46,540 nucleotides of DNA from Planctomycetota bacterium. GTDB taxonomy: Bacteria > Planctomycetota > Brocadiia > CAIUPP01. The notes beneath the pieces were generated by a model. It saw nothing but the letters and a program-made list of their open reading frames with translations, had not been told where the DNA came from and made no database searches. The stretch is taken from NCBI GenBank assembly GCA_022705425.1, contig JAKJEM010000015.1, positions 1-46,540 of the forward strand, in the 5' to 3' direction. Positions 13,794-22,320 of this stretch are shown here, piece by piece. Position numbers and translations under genes: made by a program. Within the stretch, counting starts at the first letter, position 1. Each line of letters begins with the position of its first letter.

Positions 13794-16433
13794 ATGACGA
13801 GGCCCATAGAGCCCGGTGGAATGAACGGCGACACACAGAGCGGCACCCAGCACTGGTTCTGGCGGCGACGCTTGGCGCCTCTCTACGGGGCGTGCCTGGG
13901 GGTGCTCGTCCTCCTCGTGTACTGGCCCGGAATCCTCAGCCTCTTGCCCGGACTGGGCGCCCTGGCCGGGTGGAAGCCCCTTCAGCGGCTGGACTTGTGG
14001 TTCGGCGACGCCCTCCATGCGCGCTTCGCGCAGAAGGACTACGAACCCGGCGTCCGCATCTGCGTCGTCGGCGTGACCCAGGAGACCCTCACGCGCGACG
14101 GTCCCGTCTCCGCCTGGTCGCGCGATCGCAGCCTGGGCTGGCTGGCGGAGTGGCTGGCGCGCGCAAACGCGCGGGTCACCGTGCTGGACATGTTCTTCCC
14201 CGACTCCCGGGGCGACACCGACGGCGACGCCCGCTTCGCCGCCGCCCTGCGGCGCGCGAGCAACGTCGTCCTTGCGCGCTACGCCATGCTGCCCCAGTCC
14301 GTCGAAGAGGGGGAGGCGGACGCCGCGCTCGACGCGTTGCCTCCCGCAACCGCCGCCGGGCGCCCGGCCCGCGACGCCGCCGGCGTCTTCCGCGCGCCCC
14401 TCAACGCCGCTTCCGACCGCATCTACAGCGCCGCCTACGACGTGGGCCACATCAACGTCCTCTACGACCGCGATGCCGTCGCCCGCCGCGTCCCGGCCGC
14501 CGTGGGCGACGTGGACTCCGAGACGCGCTACCTTCCCATCAGCGTCGTCGCCGCCCTGGCCTACGACCGTTTCCGCTCCGACGAGGCCCGACTCTTCGGC
14601 AAGGACCTCGTCATCGGCACACGGCGCATCCCGCTCGACGCGGCCTACTGCATCCCCATCAACTTCCAGTCCCTGGCGCGGATCGTGGACACCGACCCGC
14701 TGACCACCCGCCAGCTCGATGCGCGCTTCCGCCAGCAGAGCGCCGCGCGGATTGAACTGTACTCCTACGCCGACATCCTCCGCAATCGTGTGCCGTCCGA
14801 GAGCTTCCGCGACGCCATCGTCTTCGTCGGCCAGTTGCCCCTGGCCGGCGGCGAGGACGTCCATCTCACCCCCCTGGGCCGTTCCCCCGGCGTCCTCATC
14901 CATGCCCTGGCCACGGTAACCCTCCTCAACGGCGACATCCTGCGCTACGCCTCCCCGTGGGCCACGGCCTTCTTCGTGCTCCTGCTCAGCGCACTGCTGG
15001 GCTGGGTCCTCTTCACCGTCCGCATCCGGGGCAGTGGCTTCACCCTCATCGGCGGCGGCGTCCTGGTGCTCGGACTTGGCGCCCTGCTCACGCTGGTCAT
15101 CCTCGGCTTCCTGCGCCGGCAGGGGCTGATCGTGGACGCGTCCCCCTTCTTTCTGGCCATCGCCTTCAACCTCGTCGGCGGCATCGCCGCCAACGCCGCC
15201 TGGCTCACCGGCGAAGTGGGCCGGCGCGACATGGAGATGGACCTCCTCCTCGTGGCCGGCAAGAAGCACGTGACCGAGCTGGCCGAGGAAAAGACGCCGC
15301 GCCCGGCGGCCATCCCCGGCGCCTCGCAGATCGCCATCACCGCTTCCCTGTCGCTGCGTTCGCCGGAAATCGTGGCGGAAACCTTCTGGACCACCGTACC
15401 CTGCGACGGCGTGGCGCTCTTCATCATCGGCCAGGGGGAGTCGCTGACGGTGGACCGCGCGGTGTACCAGGGCTTTCCGGACAAGCTGCCGCAGGCGGAA
15501 ACGCAGCGCATCGGCCTGAACTTTGCGTGGGAGACCCTCAAGAACGCCAAGCCGATCTGCCGTACGCGCAAGAGCCCGGAGTGGCGCGACAAGGAGGCCC
15601 ACCCCGACTTCCGCAACCTGATGGGCGTGCCCATTCTCGCCCGCGGGCAGGTCCTGGCCGTGGCCGTCCTCTTCAACAAGCGTTCCACGCCCCACTCCCC
15701 CGAGCGCGAGTTCACCGATGACCACCTGCGATTCGCCGCCGCGCTGCGCTATCAGGCCGCCGCGCTGCTCGAAAACGCCCGCCGCTACCAGCTCGAATAC
15801 GCCATGTTCGACGGCTTTGCGCGGTCGCTGGCCAAGGCCGTGGACTTCCGCGACCGTTACACCCGCGGCCATTCCGAACGCGTGGCGGAGTTCTCCGCCG
15901 GCATCGCGCGCGAACTGGGGTTGACCGACGACGAGGTTGAGATCGTCCAGCGCGCCGCCACCCTGCACGACCTGGGCAAGATCGGCGTCAACGACGGCGT
16001 CCTCCGCAAGCCCGGACGCCTCAACGACGACGAGTTCGCGCTGATCCGCGCCCACGCGGCCAACGGCTACGAAATCCTGAAGGCCGCCCCCTCCTTCGAA
16101 GCGCTGTTGCCGGGCATCCGGCACCATCACGAACGATACGACGGGCGCGGCTACCCCGACGGCCTCAGCGGCAGCGGCGTCCCCCTCCTGGCGCGCATCC
16201 TCGCCGTGGCCGACTCGTACGACGCCATGACGACGGACCGCATCTACCGCAAGGCCCTGAGCGAGGAGAAGGCGCGCTCGGAACTCCGCGACGGCGCGGG
16301 CACGCAGTTCGACCCCGTCATCGTCGAGGCCATGCTGAGGTACCTGGACAAGCGCCACGTCCCCCCCGCCCCGCCCGCCACGCAGCCGGTCACCCCGCCG
16401 CCCGCCGCTCCCTCCGGCGGCAAGGTCAGTTGA
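13794..16433 (+). CDS. CHASE2-GAF-HD-GYP protein, putative cyclic-di-GMP phosphodiesterase
   Basis: An 879-residue membrane sensor. One helix at about residues 30-51 leads into a long extracytoplasmic CHASE2 domain (with YEPGVRICVVGVTQETL and VTVLDMFFPDSRGDT), followed by three membrane helices (about 389-410, 416-440 and 448-468), a GAF domain (about 495-660) and an HD-GYP domain. The HD pair is H725-D726 in LHDLGKIG, preceded by the conserved HSERVAEF, followed by the HHHERYDGRGYP block with GYP at 786-788. All residues expected for c-di-GMP hydrolysis to pGpG or GMP are present. The start is uncertain: neither the ATG at 13794 nor the one at 13821 has a good ribosome site. The gene's last eight bases overlap the convergent yfbR gene. 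Confidence 0.92.
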   Translation: MTRPIEPGGMNGDTQSGTQHWFWRRRLAPLYGACLGVLVLLVYWPGILSLLPGLGALAGWKPLQRLDLWFGDALHARFAQKDYEPGVRICVVGVTQETLTRDGPVSAWSRDRSLGWLAEWLARANARVTVLDMFFPDSRGDTDGDARFAAALRRASNVVLARYAMLPQSVEEGEADAALDALPPATAAGRPARDAAGVFRAPLNAASDRIYSAAYDVGHINVLYDRDAVARRVPAAVGDVDSETRYLPISVVAALAYDRFRSDEARLFGKDLVIGTRRIPLDAAYCIPINFQSLARIVDTDPLTTRQLDARFRQQSAARIELYSYADILRNRVPSESFRDAIVFVGQLPLAGGEDVHLTPLGRSPGVLIHALATVTLLNGDILRYASPWATAFFVLLLSALLGWVLFTVRIRGSGFTLIGGGVLVLGLGALLTLVILGFLRRQGLIVDASPFFLAIAFNLVGGIAANAAWLTGEVGRRDMEMDLLLVAGKKHVTELAEEKTPRPAAIPGASQIAITASLSLRSPEIVAETFWTTVPCDGVALFIIGQGESLTVDRAVYQGFPDKLPQAETQRIGLNFAWETLKNAKPICRTRKSPEWRDKEAHPDFRNLMGVPILARGQVLAVAVLFNKRSTPHSPEREFTDDHLRFAAALRYQAAALLENARRYQLEYAMFDGFARSLAKAVDFRDRYTRGHSERVAEFSAGIARELGLTDDEVEIVQRAATLHDLGKIGVNDGVLRKPGRLNDDEFALIRAHAANGYEILKAAPSFEALLPGIRHHHERYDGRGYPDGLSGSGVPLLARILAVADSYDAMTTDRIYRKALSEEKARSELRDGAGTQFDPVIVEAMLRYLDKRHVPPAPPATQPVTPPPAAPSGGKVS

Positions 16434-16998
16434 GTTCGTCCAGCGTCAGCCGGAAACTCGGGACGAACTCTTCCAGGAAGCAGCGCACCTCGGGCAGGCC
16501 GATCTGTTCCACGCGCTCGCGGCAGGCCGCCTCGGCCTTGTGGAACTCGCGGTTCCCCGCGCGCGCCTCCTCGAGGCACTTCAGGTAGGCGCACACCTTG
16601 TCCGCCGCCTTCACCAGCGTCCATTCCTCGTCGCGGGCGGGGGCAAGCATCGTTTCGTAGAGGGGGCGCAGGTCCTTCGGAAGCATGTCCAGCAGCTTTC
16701 GCCGCGCCACGCCGTCGAGCTCGCCGAAGGCCTTCTCAATCTGCGGGTTGAAGTACTTGATCGGCGTCGGCAGGTCGCCGGTAATGACCTCGCCCACGTC
16801 GTGGAAGAGCGCCAGCACCGCCACGCGCGCCGGGTCCACCGCGCCGCCGAAGCGCGTGTTGCGAATGACGGCCAGCCCGTGAGCGATCACGGCCACCTGG
16901 AAGCTGTGCTCCTGGTTGTTCTCCGGGCTCACGTTGCGCATCAGCCCCCACCGCTGGATGGACTTCATCTTGGAGAGATAGGCGAAGAAGTGACTCAT
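16426..16998 (-). CDS. yfbR: 5'-deoxynucleotidase YfbR (HD superfamily)
   Basis: Removes the phosphate from deoxynucleoside 5'-monophosphates in the cytoplasm, helping to control nucleotide pools. The 190 residues match E. coli YfbR nearly from end to end: SHFFAYLSKMKSIQRWGLMRN at the start, EHSFQVAVIAH, the metal HD pair in LFHDVGEVITGDLPTP, the KYFNPQI substrate loop, VKAADKVCAYLKCLEEA and the ending VPSFRLTLDEL. The first His/Asp set for Co/Mn binding is intact. AAGGAG six bases before the ATG confirms the start. It is transcribed away from the propeller gene and towards the HD-GYP gene. Confidence 0.95.
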   Translation of the reverse strand: MSHFFAYLSKMKSIQRWGLMRNVSPENNQEHSFQVAVIAHGLAVIRNTRFGGAVDPARVAVLALFHDVGEVITGDLPTPIKYFNPQIEKAFGELDGVARRKLLDMLPKDLRPLYETMLAPARDEEWTLVKAADKVCAYLKCLEEARAGNREFHKAEAACRERVEQIGLPEVRCFLEEFVPSFRLTLDELN

Positions 16999-17040
16999 GA
17001 CCGGCTCCTTTCCCGGAAGGGTGTCGAACGTGTACCGCGT

Positions 17041-17071
17041 ATCCTACGCCCGGAGCGGGGTGCCCTGTCAA
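17041..17071 (-). promoter_or_regulatory. Possible yfbR promoter
   Basis: A perfect TTGACA at 17071-17066 with TAGGAT at 17046-17041 on the minus strand; the 19 bp spacer is longer than usual. It lies about 45 bp from the yfbR ATG. Confidence 0.4.
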
Positions 17072-17120
17072 GGCGCCGTCTCTGCCGCCGCGCAGAAGCG
17101 CCGGGAGGATGCCGCGGTGT

Positions 17121-17149
17121 TTGACCGTTCCTTCGGTCGCTGGTAGCAT
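17121..17149 (+). promoter_or_regulatory. Promoter of the propeller-protein gene
   Basis: TTGACC at 17121, 17 bp, TAGCAT at 17144 with a TG extended -10. The expected start near 17156 falls only two bases before the GGAGG ribosome site, so the leader is very short. Confidence 0.55.
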
Positions 17150-17172
17150 TCCGTCTGGAGGTGACAGACGAC

Positions 17173-18618
17173 ATGGGTCTTGCCATCGCTCCCGGACGCG
17201 ACGTCCTGCTCTTCGACCTCGCCGAGTTCGAGCCTCTGCGCGGACTGCGCCATGCCGTCGTGCCCGCCCGCAAGCATCCGCTGAACCCCGTCCTGGAGCC
17301 CGGCGACAACAACGACTGGGACAGCGCCCAGGCCTCCCCCTGGCCCGTGCGCACCGTCCTGTATGACGAGCAGGAGCGCCTCTTCAAGATGTGGTACGGC
17401 GGGTGCGACGCCGCCCCCGAGCGCAACTGGAAGATGGGTTACGCCGTGAGTCCCGACGGCGTCCGCTGGGAGAAGCCGCGCCTGGGCCTCTTCGAGCACA
17501 ACGGCCGCCGCGACAACAACATCATCCACCCCGTCCCCTACGGCGCGGTCGTGAAAGACCCGTCCGAACCCGACCCCGTCCGCCGCTACAAGATGCACCT
17601 GCGCGAGTTCGTCCGCTACAGCCCCGACGGCATCCGCTGGCCCGCCGACCCGCCCGCCCCCGGCAACGCCCCGGTGGATCTCCGGTGGACGGGACCGCGC
17701 GCGTGGGATGTCGTCGCCTTCCTGCGCGACGACCAGGACCCCGACCCCGCGCGCCGCTTCAAGCTCGTCTTCCAGTACTACGACCGGGCGGACAAGCCCG
17801 GTCCCGAGCAGGTGCGCTTCAAGGCCCTTTGCGTCGGGCCCGACGAACTCCGTCTCCGCCCCGCGTCCGCCCGGCCCCTGCTCTCTCCGAACGACGGCTT
17901 CGAGCATGAGAACCACTTCCTCGCCTGCGTGCCCTACAAGGGCCAGTACCTGCTGCTCTACGAATGCGGCTGGTATCAGCCCGACGGCACGGGAACGTTC
18001 GGGCGCTACCTTGCGGACATCCGGCTGGCCCACAGCCGCGACGGCGTGCAGTTCCGGCGGCTCCTGCCCGAGCAGCCCCTCATTCGGCGGGGCGCGCCCG
18101 GCGAGTGGGATGAGCAGTTCCTCGTCATCGCCGACAAGGCCGTCATCAAGGACGGGCTCATCTACCTGTACTACTGCGGCCAGGGCAACGATTGGGCCTC
18201 GTGGCCGCCGGGCAACGCCGCGCCGGGGCTGGCGGTCGGTCCCGGATGCACCAGCATCTCGCGCACGGGCCTGGCCACGCTTCCCCTCGACCACTTCACC
18301 TGCCTCGGAACCGCCGATGACGCCTCTTTCGGCCAGGCTACGACTCGCCCGCTCGATTGGACGGGCGTCACGCCTGCCCGGTTGACGGTGAACCTTTCCG
18401 CCACCCGGCCGCGCCGCGACTGGGCGCAGGTCGAGGCGCTCGATGCGGCGGGAAACATCCTGCCCGGCTTCACGCGCGAGGAGTGCCGGCCCCTCTGCGA
18501 AGACGCACTCGCCGCCCCCGTCCGTTGGAGCGGCGGCGATGCGTTGCCCTGCCGCCCGTTTCGCTTGCGATTCCACCTCTTCGGCGCGGCGAGACTCCAT
18601 TCCTTTGCCCTGAAGTGA
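17173..18618 (+). CDS. GH32/GH43-like five-bladed propeller protein
   Basis: A 481-residue protein with the repeated signature of the GH32/43/68 propeller clan: RTVLYDEQERLFKMWYGG, MGYAVSPDGVRWEKP, IRLAHSRDGVQFRR and LIYLYYCGQG are successive blade edges of the S-x-DG-x-x-W/F type. A short beta-rich module follows from about residue 370. No signal peptide is present, so it would act in the cytosol. Members of this kind are abundant in Lentisphaerae- and Planctomycetes-like genomes and are annotated as glycosyl hydrolases, but few have been assayed; I cannot assign the three catalytic acids with confidence. The ATG at 17173 is chosen over the in-frame GTG at 17161 because GGAGGTGA lies at a good distance from it. 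It stands as a single gene. Confidence 0.75.
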   Translation: MGLAIAPGRDVLLFDLAEFEPLRGLRHAVVPARKHPLNPVLEPGDNNDWDSAQASPWPVRTVLYDEQERLFKMWYGGCDAAPERNWKMGYAVSPDGVRWEKPRLGLFEHNGRRDNNIIHPVPYGAVVKDPSEPDPVRRYKMHLREFVRYSPDGIRWPADPPAPGNAPVDLRWTGPRAWDVVAFLRDDQDPDPARRFKLVFQYYDRADKPGPEQVRFKALCVGPDELRLRPASARPLLSPNDGFEHENHFLACVPYKGQYLLLYECGWYQPDGTGTFGRYLADIRLAHSRDGVQFRRLLPEQPLIRRGAPGEWDEQFLVIADKAVIKDGLIYLYYCGQGNDWASWPPGNAAPGLAVGPGCTSISRTGLATLPLDHFTCLGTADDASFGQATTRPLDWTGVTPARLTVNLSATRPRRDWAQVEALDAAGNILPGFTREECRPLCEDALAAPVRWSGGDALPCRPFRLRFHLFGAARLHSFALK

Positions 18619-18690
18619 CTCGCCTCCGCGACATGCCGGAGACGATGCCCGGCAACGGCCGGGAGGATGCGCTCAAGCGCATCGCACTTC

Positions 18691-18719
18691 TTGCCTTCCC
18701 GCCGCGCTTGCTATACGAT
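18691..18719 (+). promoter_or_regulatory. Promoter of the activase operon
   Basis: TTGCCT at 18691, 17 bp, TACGAT at 18714 within TGCTATACGATA; an alternative TATACG box overlaps it. The transcript would carry a leader of about 135 bases before the GTG at 18862. Confidence 0.45.
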
Positions 18720-18740
18720 AGAAACCGGAAGCCTCTTCGC

Positions 18741-18834
18741 CCCGCATCGGGAGGAGATGCCCCTGAAGTGCGGGCCGTTCGCCTTCCGGACGAACAATAA
18801 GTTCCGCCCGTCCCTGGCGCAATGCGGGGACGGG
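18741..18834 (+). other. Structured leader before the activase gene (three hairpins)
   Basis: Between the promoter and the activase start lie three successive inverted repeats: CCCGCA/TGCGGG (18741-18746 with 18769-18774, enclosing an inner GGG/CCC), GTTCG/CGAAC (18777-18781 with 18791-18795) and an 8 bp CCCGTCCC/GGGACGGG (18807-18814 with 18827-18834). The last hairpin ends about 12 bases before the GGAG site. It matches no riboswitch class I know; it could be a regulatory RNA or simply GC-rich leader. Confidence 0.35.
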
Positions 18835-18861
18835 TCCGGCGACTTCAAGCGGAGAACGGAC

Positions 18862-19656
18862 GTGTCAACTTCCTTCGTCGCGGGCGTGGACATCGGCAGC
18901 GTGGCCACGAAGGTGGCCCTGTTCGGCGGGGGCAAAGTGCTGGGGCGCGCGGTGGTGCCCACGGGGGTCAGTCCCCAGGCCGCCGCCGAAGCGGCGCTGA
19001 CGGCGGCCCTGGCCGAAGCGGGACTGACGACTCGTCCGGCGCGCGTGGCCTCCACCGGCTACGGACGCCGCGCCACGCAGTCCCCGGGCGACATCGTCAC
19101 GGAGATCACCGCCGCCGCCCGCGGGGCGCACTGGCTGGGGACGCCCTCCGGCCCTGCTCGAACGGTGGTGGACATCGGCGGCCAGGACACCAAGGTTATC
19201 CTGGTCCACACCGACGGATCGGTGGCGGACTTCGCGATGAACGACAAGTGCGCGGCGGGCACCGGGCGCTTTCTCAGCCTGATGGCGCACGCGTTGGAAG
19301 TCGAGCTGGGCGAACTCGGCGACCTTTCACTGCGCGCCACCCAGCCGGTGACGATCAACGCCACCTGCGCGGTCTTCGCCGAGAGCGAGGTCGTGTCGTT
19401 GATCGCGCGCGGGCGGCGCAAGGAGGACATCGTCGCCGGCATCCACGCCGCCATCGCCAGCCGCATCGCCAACATGGTGCGTCAGATGGGGGGCAAGGAC
19501 ATCGTTTTCACCGGCGGCGGCGCCAAGAACAAGGGCCTGCACAAGGCCCTCGAAACGGCGCTCGGCGGCCCCATCCACGTCCCCCCCGACCCGCAGTTCG
19601 TGGTGTCCACCGGCGCGGCGCTGATCGCCGCCGACAAGCACGGCGCGGGCGGATAG
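18862..19656 (+). CDS. Acyl-CoA dehydratase-type activase (BadF/HgdC ATPase family)
   Basis: A 264-residue ASKHA-fold ATPase that in known systems holds one [4Fe-4S] cluster between two subunits and uses ATP to push single electrons at very low potential into a dehydratase or reductase. The motifs are complete: VDIGSVATKVALF phosphate 1, TGYGRR, VDIGGQDTKVI, cluster Cys C130 (DKCAAGTGRFL) and C169 (INATCAVFAESEV), and FTGGGAKN. Length equals the family norm. I chose the GTG at 18862 because GGAG lies seven bases upstream; an in-frame ATG at 18757 would add 35 residues unlike the family. No 2-hydroxyacyl-CoA dehydratase or benzoyl-CoA reductase subunit follows. Instead, 13 bp on, comes a membrane ferredoxin, suggesting an unusual electron donor or target. 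Confidence 0.92.
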   Translation: MSTSFVAGVDIGSVATKVALFGGGKVLGRAVVPTGVSPQAAAEAALTAALAEAGLTTRPARVASTGYGRRATQSPGDIVTEITAAARGAHWLGTPSGPARTVVDIGGQDTKVILVHTDGSVADFAMNDKCAAGTGRFLSLMAHALEVELGELGDLSLRATQPVTINATCAVFAESEVVSLIARGRRKEDIVAGIHAAIASRIANMVRQMGGKDIVFTGGGAKNKGLHKALETALGGPIHVPPDPQFVVSTGAALIAADKHGAGG

Positions 19657-19669
19657 GAAGGCCAATGCC

Positions 19670-20740
19670 ATGAGCCGGCTCTTCTCGCGCGCCAAGCGGC
19701 CCTCCATCACCTTCTGGCGACGGCTGACCCAGGCGCTCTTCTTCGGCCTGATCGTGTACGGCGCCTTCCTGTTCAAGCCGGAGTCCATCGGCCACTCCGC
19801 CCTGCCCCCGATCCCGCCCCCGCCGGGGGAACCCTCGACCACGCGCTTCCAGCCCGGCCAGATTCTGTGGGCCTCGAACGACAAACCCGTCCTCGACAGC
19901 TACCCCCCCGGCGCGGCCTGCCGCTACAACCCCAAGGGCGGCTTCGTCAAGGCGTGCATCGTCCACTTCCTCAGCGAGAACCTGACCTGGGGCACGGCGT
20001 TCAAGCACCTGCTGCCGCACCTGCTCTTCTTCATCCTGCTCTCCTTTCTCGTGGGGCGGTGGTGGTGCGGATGGGTCTGCCCCCTGGGCACATTGGGAGA
20101 CGCCCTCACCTGGGTGCGCGTCAAACTCAACATGCCGCACATCGGCGCCCCGCCGCGCCTGCGCGACGGCCTGCGGTGGGGGAGCTACGGACTGCTGTCC
20201 GTGTCCCTCTTCATCTCCTGGCTCATCAGTCTGCCGCGCTTCGCCAACTTCAAGTGCAGCCTCTTCATCCCCTACTGCCAGATCTGCCCCGGACGGCTCA
20301 TCTGCCCCTCCGTCGGCGGCATGGCCCCTTCGTGGCGCGACTTCACTTCCACCCTCGCCGGCTTCTTCACCCTGGCGGCCTGGATCGTGCTGGGGGTCTT
20401 TCTGCTCGCCTTCTTCCTGGGCCGGCGCATCTGGTGCCACGTCTGTCCCATCGGCCTGATGACCTCCTGGTTCAACCGGGGCGGGGGGATGACGCTGGAG
20501 AAGACGGAGGCCGCGCACTGCAACCGGTGCAGCGCCTGCGCGGACGCCTGCCCGATGGCGCTGACGCACGTCCGCGATACGAAGGAAGCCCGCGTGCTGA
20601 ACACGCCGCAGTGTATTCACTGCCTGCGCTGTGTGGACGTCTGCCCGCGCGACGGCTGTCTCGAGGCAAAGCTCTTCGGCGTGCGCGTGGCGCGTTCCTC
20701 CTTCGGCGCGCCGCCGGCGGAACGGGGAGGCCCGAAATGA
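19670..20740 (+). CDS. NapH/MauN-like membrane 4Fe-4S protein
   Basis: A 356-residue membrane protein with about five helices and a cytosolic two-cluster ferredoxin end. The helices carry the NapH-type motifs WWCGWVCPLGTLGD and IWCHVCPIGLMTSW, plus a Cys-rich FIPYCQICPGRLICP loop, and the ferredoxin part reads CNRCSACADACP (from about residue 284) and CIHCLRCVDVCP (from about 316). Such proteins pass electrons between quinones, flavins or ferredoxins and periplasmic partners. An extra external segment (about residues 45-100, with one Cys) lies after the first helix. It starts 13 bp after the activase and its stop overlaps the next start as ATGA. The pairing suggests it loads or drains the activase cluster, which is inference. 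Confidence 0.88.
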   Translation: MSRLFSRAKRPSITFWRRLTQALFFGLIVYGAFLFKPESIGHSALPPIPPPPGEPSTTRFQPGQILWASNDKPVLDSYPPGAACRYNPKGGFVKACIVHFLSENLTWGTAFKHLLPHLLFFILLSFLVGRWWCGWVCPLGTLGDALTWVRVKLNMPHIGAPPRLRDGLRWGSYGLLSVSLFISWLISLPRFANFKCSLFIPYCQICPGRLICPSVGGMAPSWRDFTSTLAGFFTLAAWIVLGVFLLAFFLGRRIWCHVCPIGLMTSWFNRGGGMTLEKTEAAHCNRCSACADACPMALTHVRDTKEARVLNTPQCIHCLRCVDVCPRDGCLEAKLFGVRVARSSFGAPPAERGGPK

Positions 20741-22221
20741 GGATGGCTCTCGCATCGAGCTTGGCGGCGGCTGTCCTCGGGGTCTCCGGCTGCGGCGCGC
20801 CCCTTCGCGACGCGCCTCCGGTCGGCCCGATCGCCGAGATGCGCGTTCTCGGGTCCGACCTGCTCCGTCACACCTCGACCGTGGTCACCCTGGCCCTCAG
20901 CGCCGACGGGCGTCGCCTGGCCGCGGGCGACTGCGGGGGCAACCTCAAGGTCTTCGACGCGCGCTCCGGGCGCCTTCTGCACAGCCTCCAGGGACACGAG
21001 AACACCGTGATCGCGCTGGCCCTCAGCGCCGACGGAACCCGCGCGCTTTCCGGCGGAGAGGATGGCACGATCCGGCTCTGGGATGCTGTCGAGGGGCGTC
21101 TGCGGACCGTCGCGCGCGATCCCGGCGGCGCGGTATGGAGCGTCGCCTTCACCGGGCACGACCGAGGCGCTTCCGCCGGGAACGAACGAGGCGACATCGG
21201 CATGGTGGACCTCGATCGGGGCCGGGTCGTCAGCTCCTTCCGGGGGCATTCCGACCGTGTCTCGCGCATCCGGGTTCTCGACCGCCTGCGCTTCCTGACG
21301 GCGGGATTCGACGGCCAGTTGCGGCTGTGGGCCGCGCGCGAGAAGGACGCCGAACGCCTGCTCGGCCGCCATGACGGGGCGATCACCGACATCGCCGTTT
21401 CCCCCGACGGTCGAACGGCCGTCACCGGCGGCTTCGACGGACGCCTCCGCCGGTGGGACCTCGAGTCCGAGACAGCGGCCGGCGTCTTCGGCGAGACGAA
21501 GGGGAACTACTTCGGCATGGCCTTTGCGGGGAAGAACCGGATCATCACCGTCAAGGACGACGGCGCCGTGGAGGTCTGGCGGCTGCCGGAGGGCGCGCTC
21601 GATCACCGCCTGGCCGGCCACCACGACGCCGCCTGGTGCGTCGCCGTCGGACCCGACGGGCGCGCCTGGACCGGCGGCGCCGACAACACCATTCGATGCT
21701 GGGACATCGCCGGCGGACGCGAGCTCTTTCCCCGCCCCGGCCACCAGCACGAAATCCGCGCCGTGGCCTTCTCCCCCGACGGCGCGCAGTGCTGGTCCGA
21801 GGGGCGCGACGGACGACGTCTGGCCTGGAACGCCGCCTCCGGCGCGCTGCTCGGAGACGCGCCTCCGGCGGAGAAGGCGCCCGCGCCGCGCTTTCAGCCG
21901 CTGTGCGACAGCGCCACCGTGGCCCTGTGGGACGACGCCGACCGCGTTCTGAAATGGCAGAAGCCTTGCGCCGGGCCCCCCGTGGCCGCCGTCGCCCGTG
22001 CGGACGGGGCCTTCTGCGTCGCCATCAGCGAGTCCGCCATCCTGCTCCTCGACGGCGCAACGGGGGATATACTGGCCGCGCACCCGGACGCGCGGTCCCC
22101 CACCTGTTTGTCGCTCAGCCCCGACGGTATCACCCTGGCCGTAGGACACCGCGACACGACGGTCGCCCTGTACCGCATTCACCCGCCCGATCGAGACCCT
22201 CCGCCGCGTCCGACGCCGTGA
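20737..22221 (+). CDS. WD40-repeat lipoprotein
   Basis: A 494-residue exported beta-propeller. The signal peptide ends in a lipobox (GVSGC, Cys near residue 19), so it is likely lipid-anchored on the outer face of a membrane. At least nine repeats follow, many with clear SADG or SPDG turns and closing VFD, RLWD, RLWA, RRWD, EVWR or RCWD strands, for example DGTIRLWD and DNTIRCWD. The repeats probably form one seven-bladed propeller plus extra blades or a second partial one. WD40 propellers are binding scaffolds; no catalytic domain is present. Its ATG overlaps the stop of the ferredoxin gene (ATGA), with GGGGAGG at a good distance, so it is translated together with it and may be the external part of the same complex. 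Confidence 0.9.
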   Translation: MRMALASSLAAAVLGVSGCGAPLRDAPPVGPIAEMRVLGSDLLRHTSTVVTLALSADGRRLAAGDCGGNLKVFDARSGRLLHSLQGHENTVIALALSADGTRALSGGEDGTIRLWDAVEGRLRTVARDPGGAVWSVAFTGHDRGASAGNERGDIGMVDLDRGRVVSSFRGHSDRVSRIRVLDRLRFLTAGFDGQLRLWAAREKDAERLLGRHDGAITDIAVSPDGRTAVTGGFDGRLRRWDLESETAAGVFGETKGNYFGMAFAGKNRIITVKDDGAVEVWRLPEGALDHRLAGHHDAAWCVAVGPDGRAWTGGADNTIRCWDIAGGRELFPRPGHQHEIRAVAFSPDGAQCWSEGRDGRRLAWNAASGALLGDAPPAEKAPAPRFQPLCDSATVALWDDADRVLKWQKPCAGPPVAAVARADGAFCVAISESAILLLDGATGDILAAHPDARSPTCLSLSPDGITLAVGHRDTTVALYRIHPPDRDPPPRPTP

Positions 22222-22251
22222 TCCCGGCGCCGGCTGCGCCCCGATTGAACG

Positions 22252-22280
22252 TTGACGTCGAAGCATTGCGCGGATACCAT
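22252..22280 (+). promoter_or_regulatory. Promoter of the DegT aminotransferase gene
   Basis: TTGACG at 22252, 17 bp, TACCAT at 22275; the ATG follows about 40 bp later. Confidence 0.5.
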
Positions 22281-22320
22281 ATCGTCCGGTAATACAGGTT
22301 CCATATCCAGGAGGCGCACC

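Noticed and set aside
13404..16358. 984-codon open frame on the minus strand, opposite the CHASE2-HD-GYP gene
   Set aside because: It is a shadow of GC-rich third positions on the true gene, shows no family likeness and is low-complexity (Gly, Arg, Val, Ala, His).
18757..18861. In-frame ATG extension of the activase with GGAGG nearby
   Set aside because: The 35 added residues do not resemble the family and fall in the hairpin leader; the GTG at 18862 has a better spaced site.
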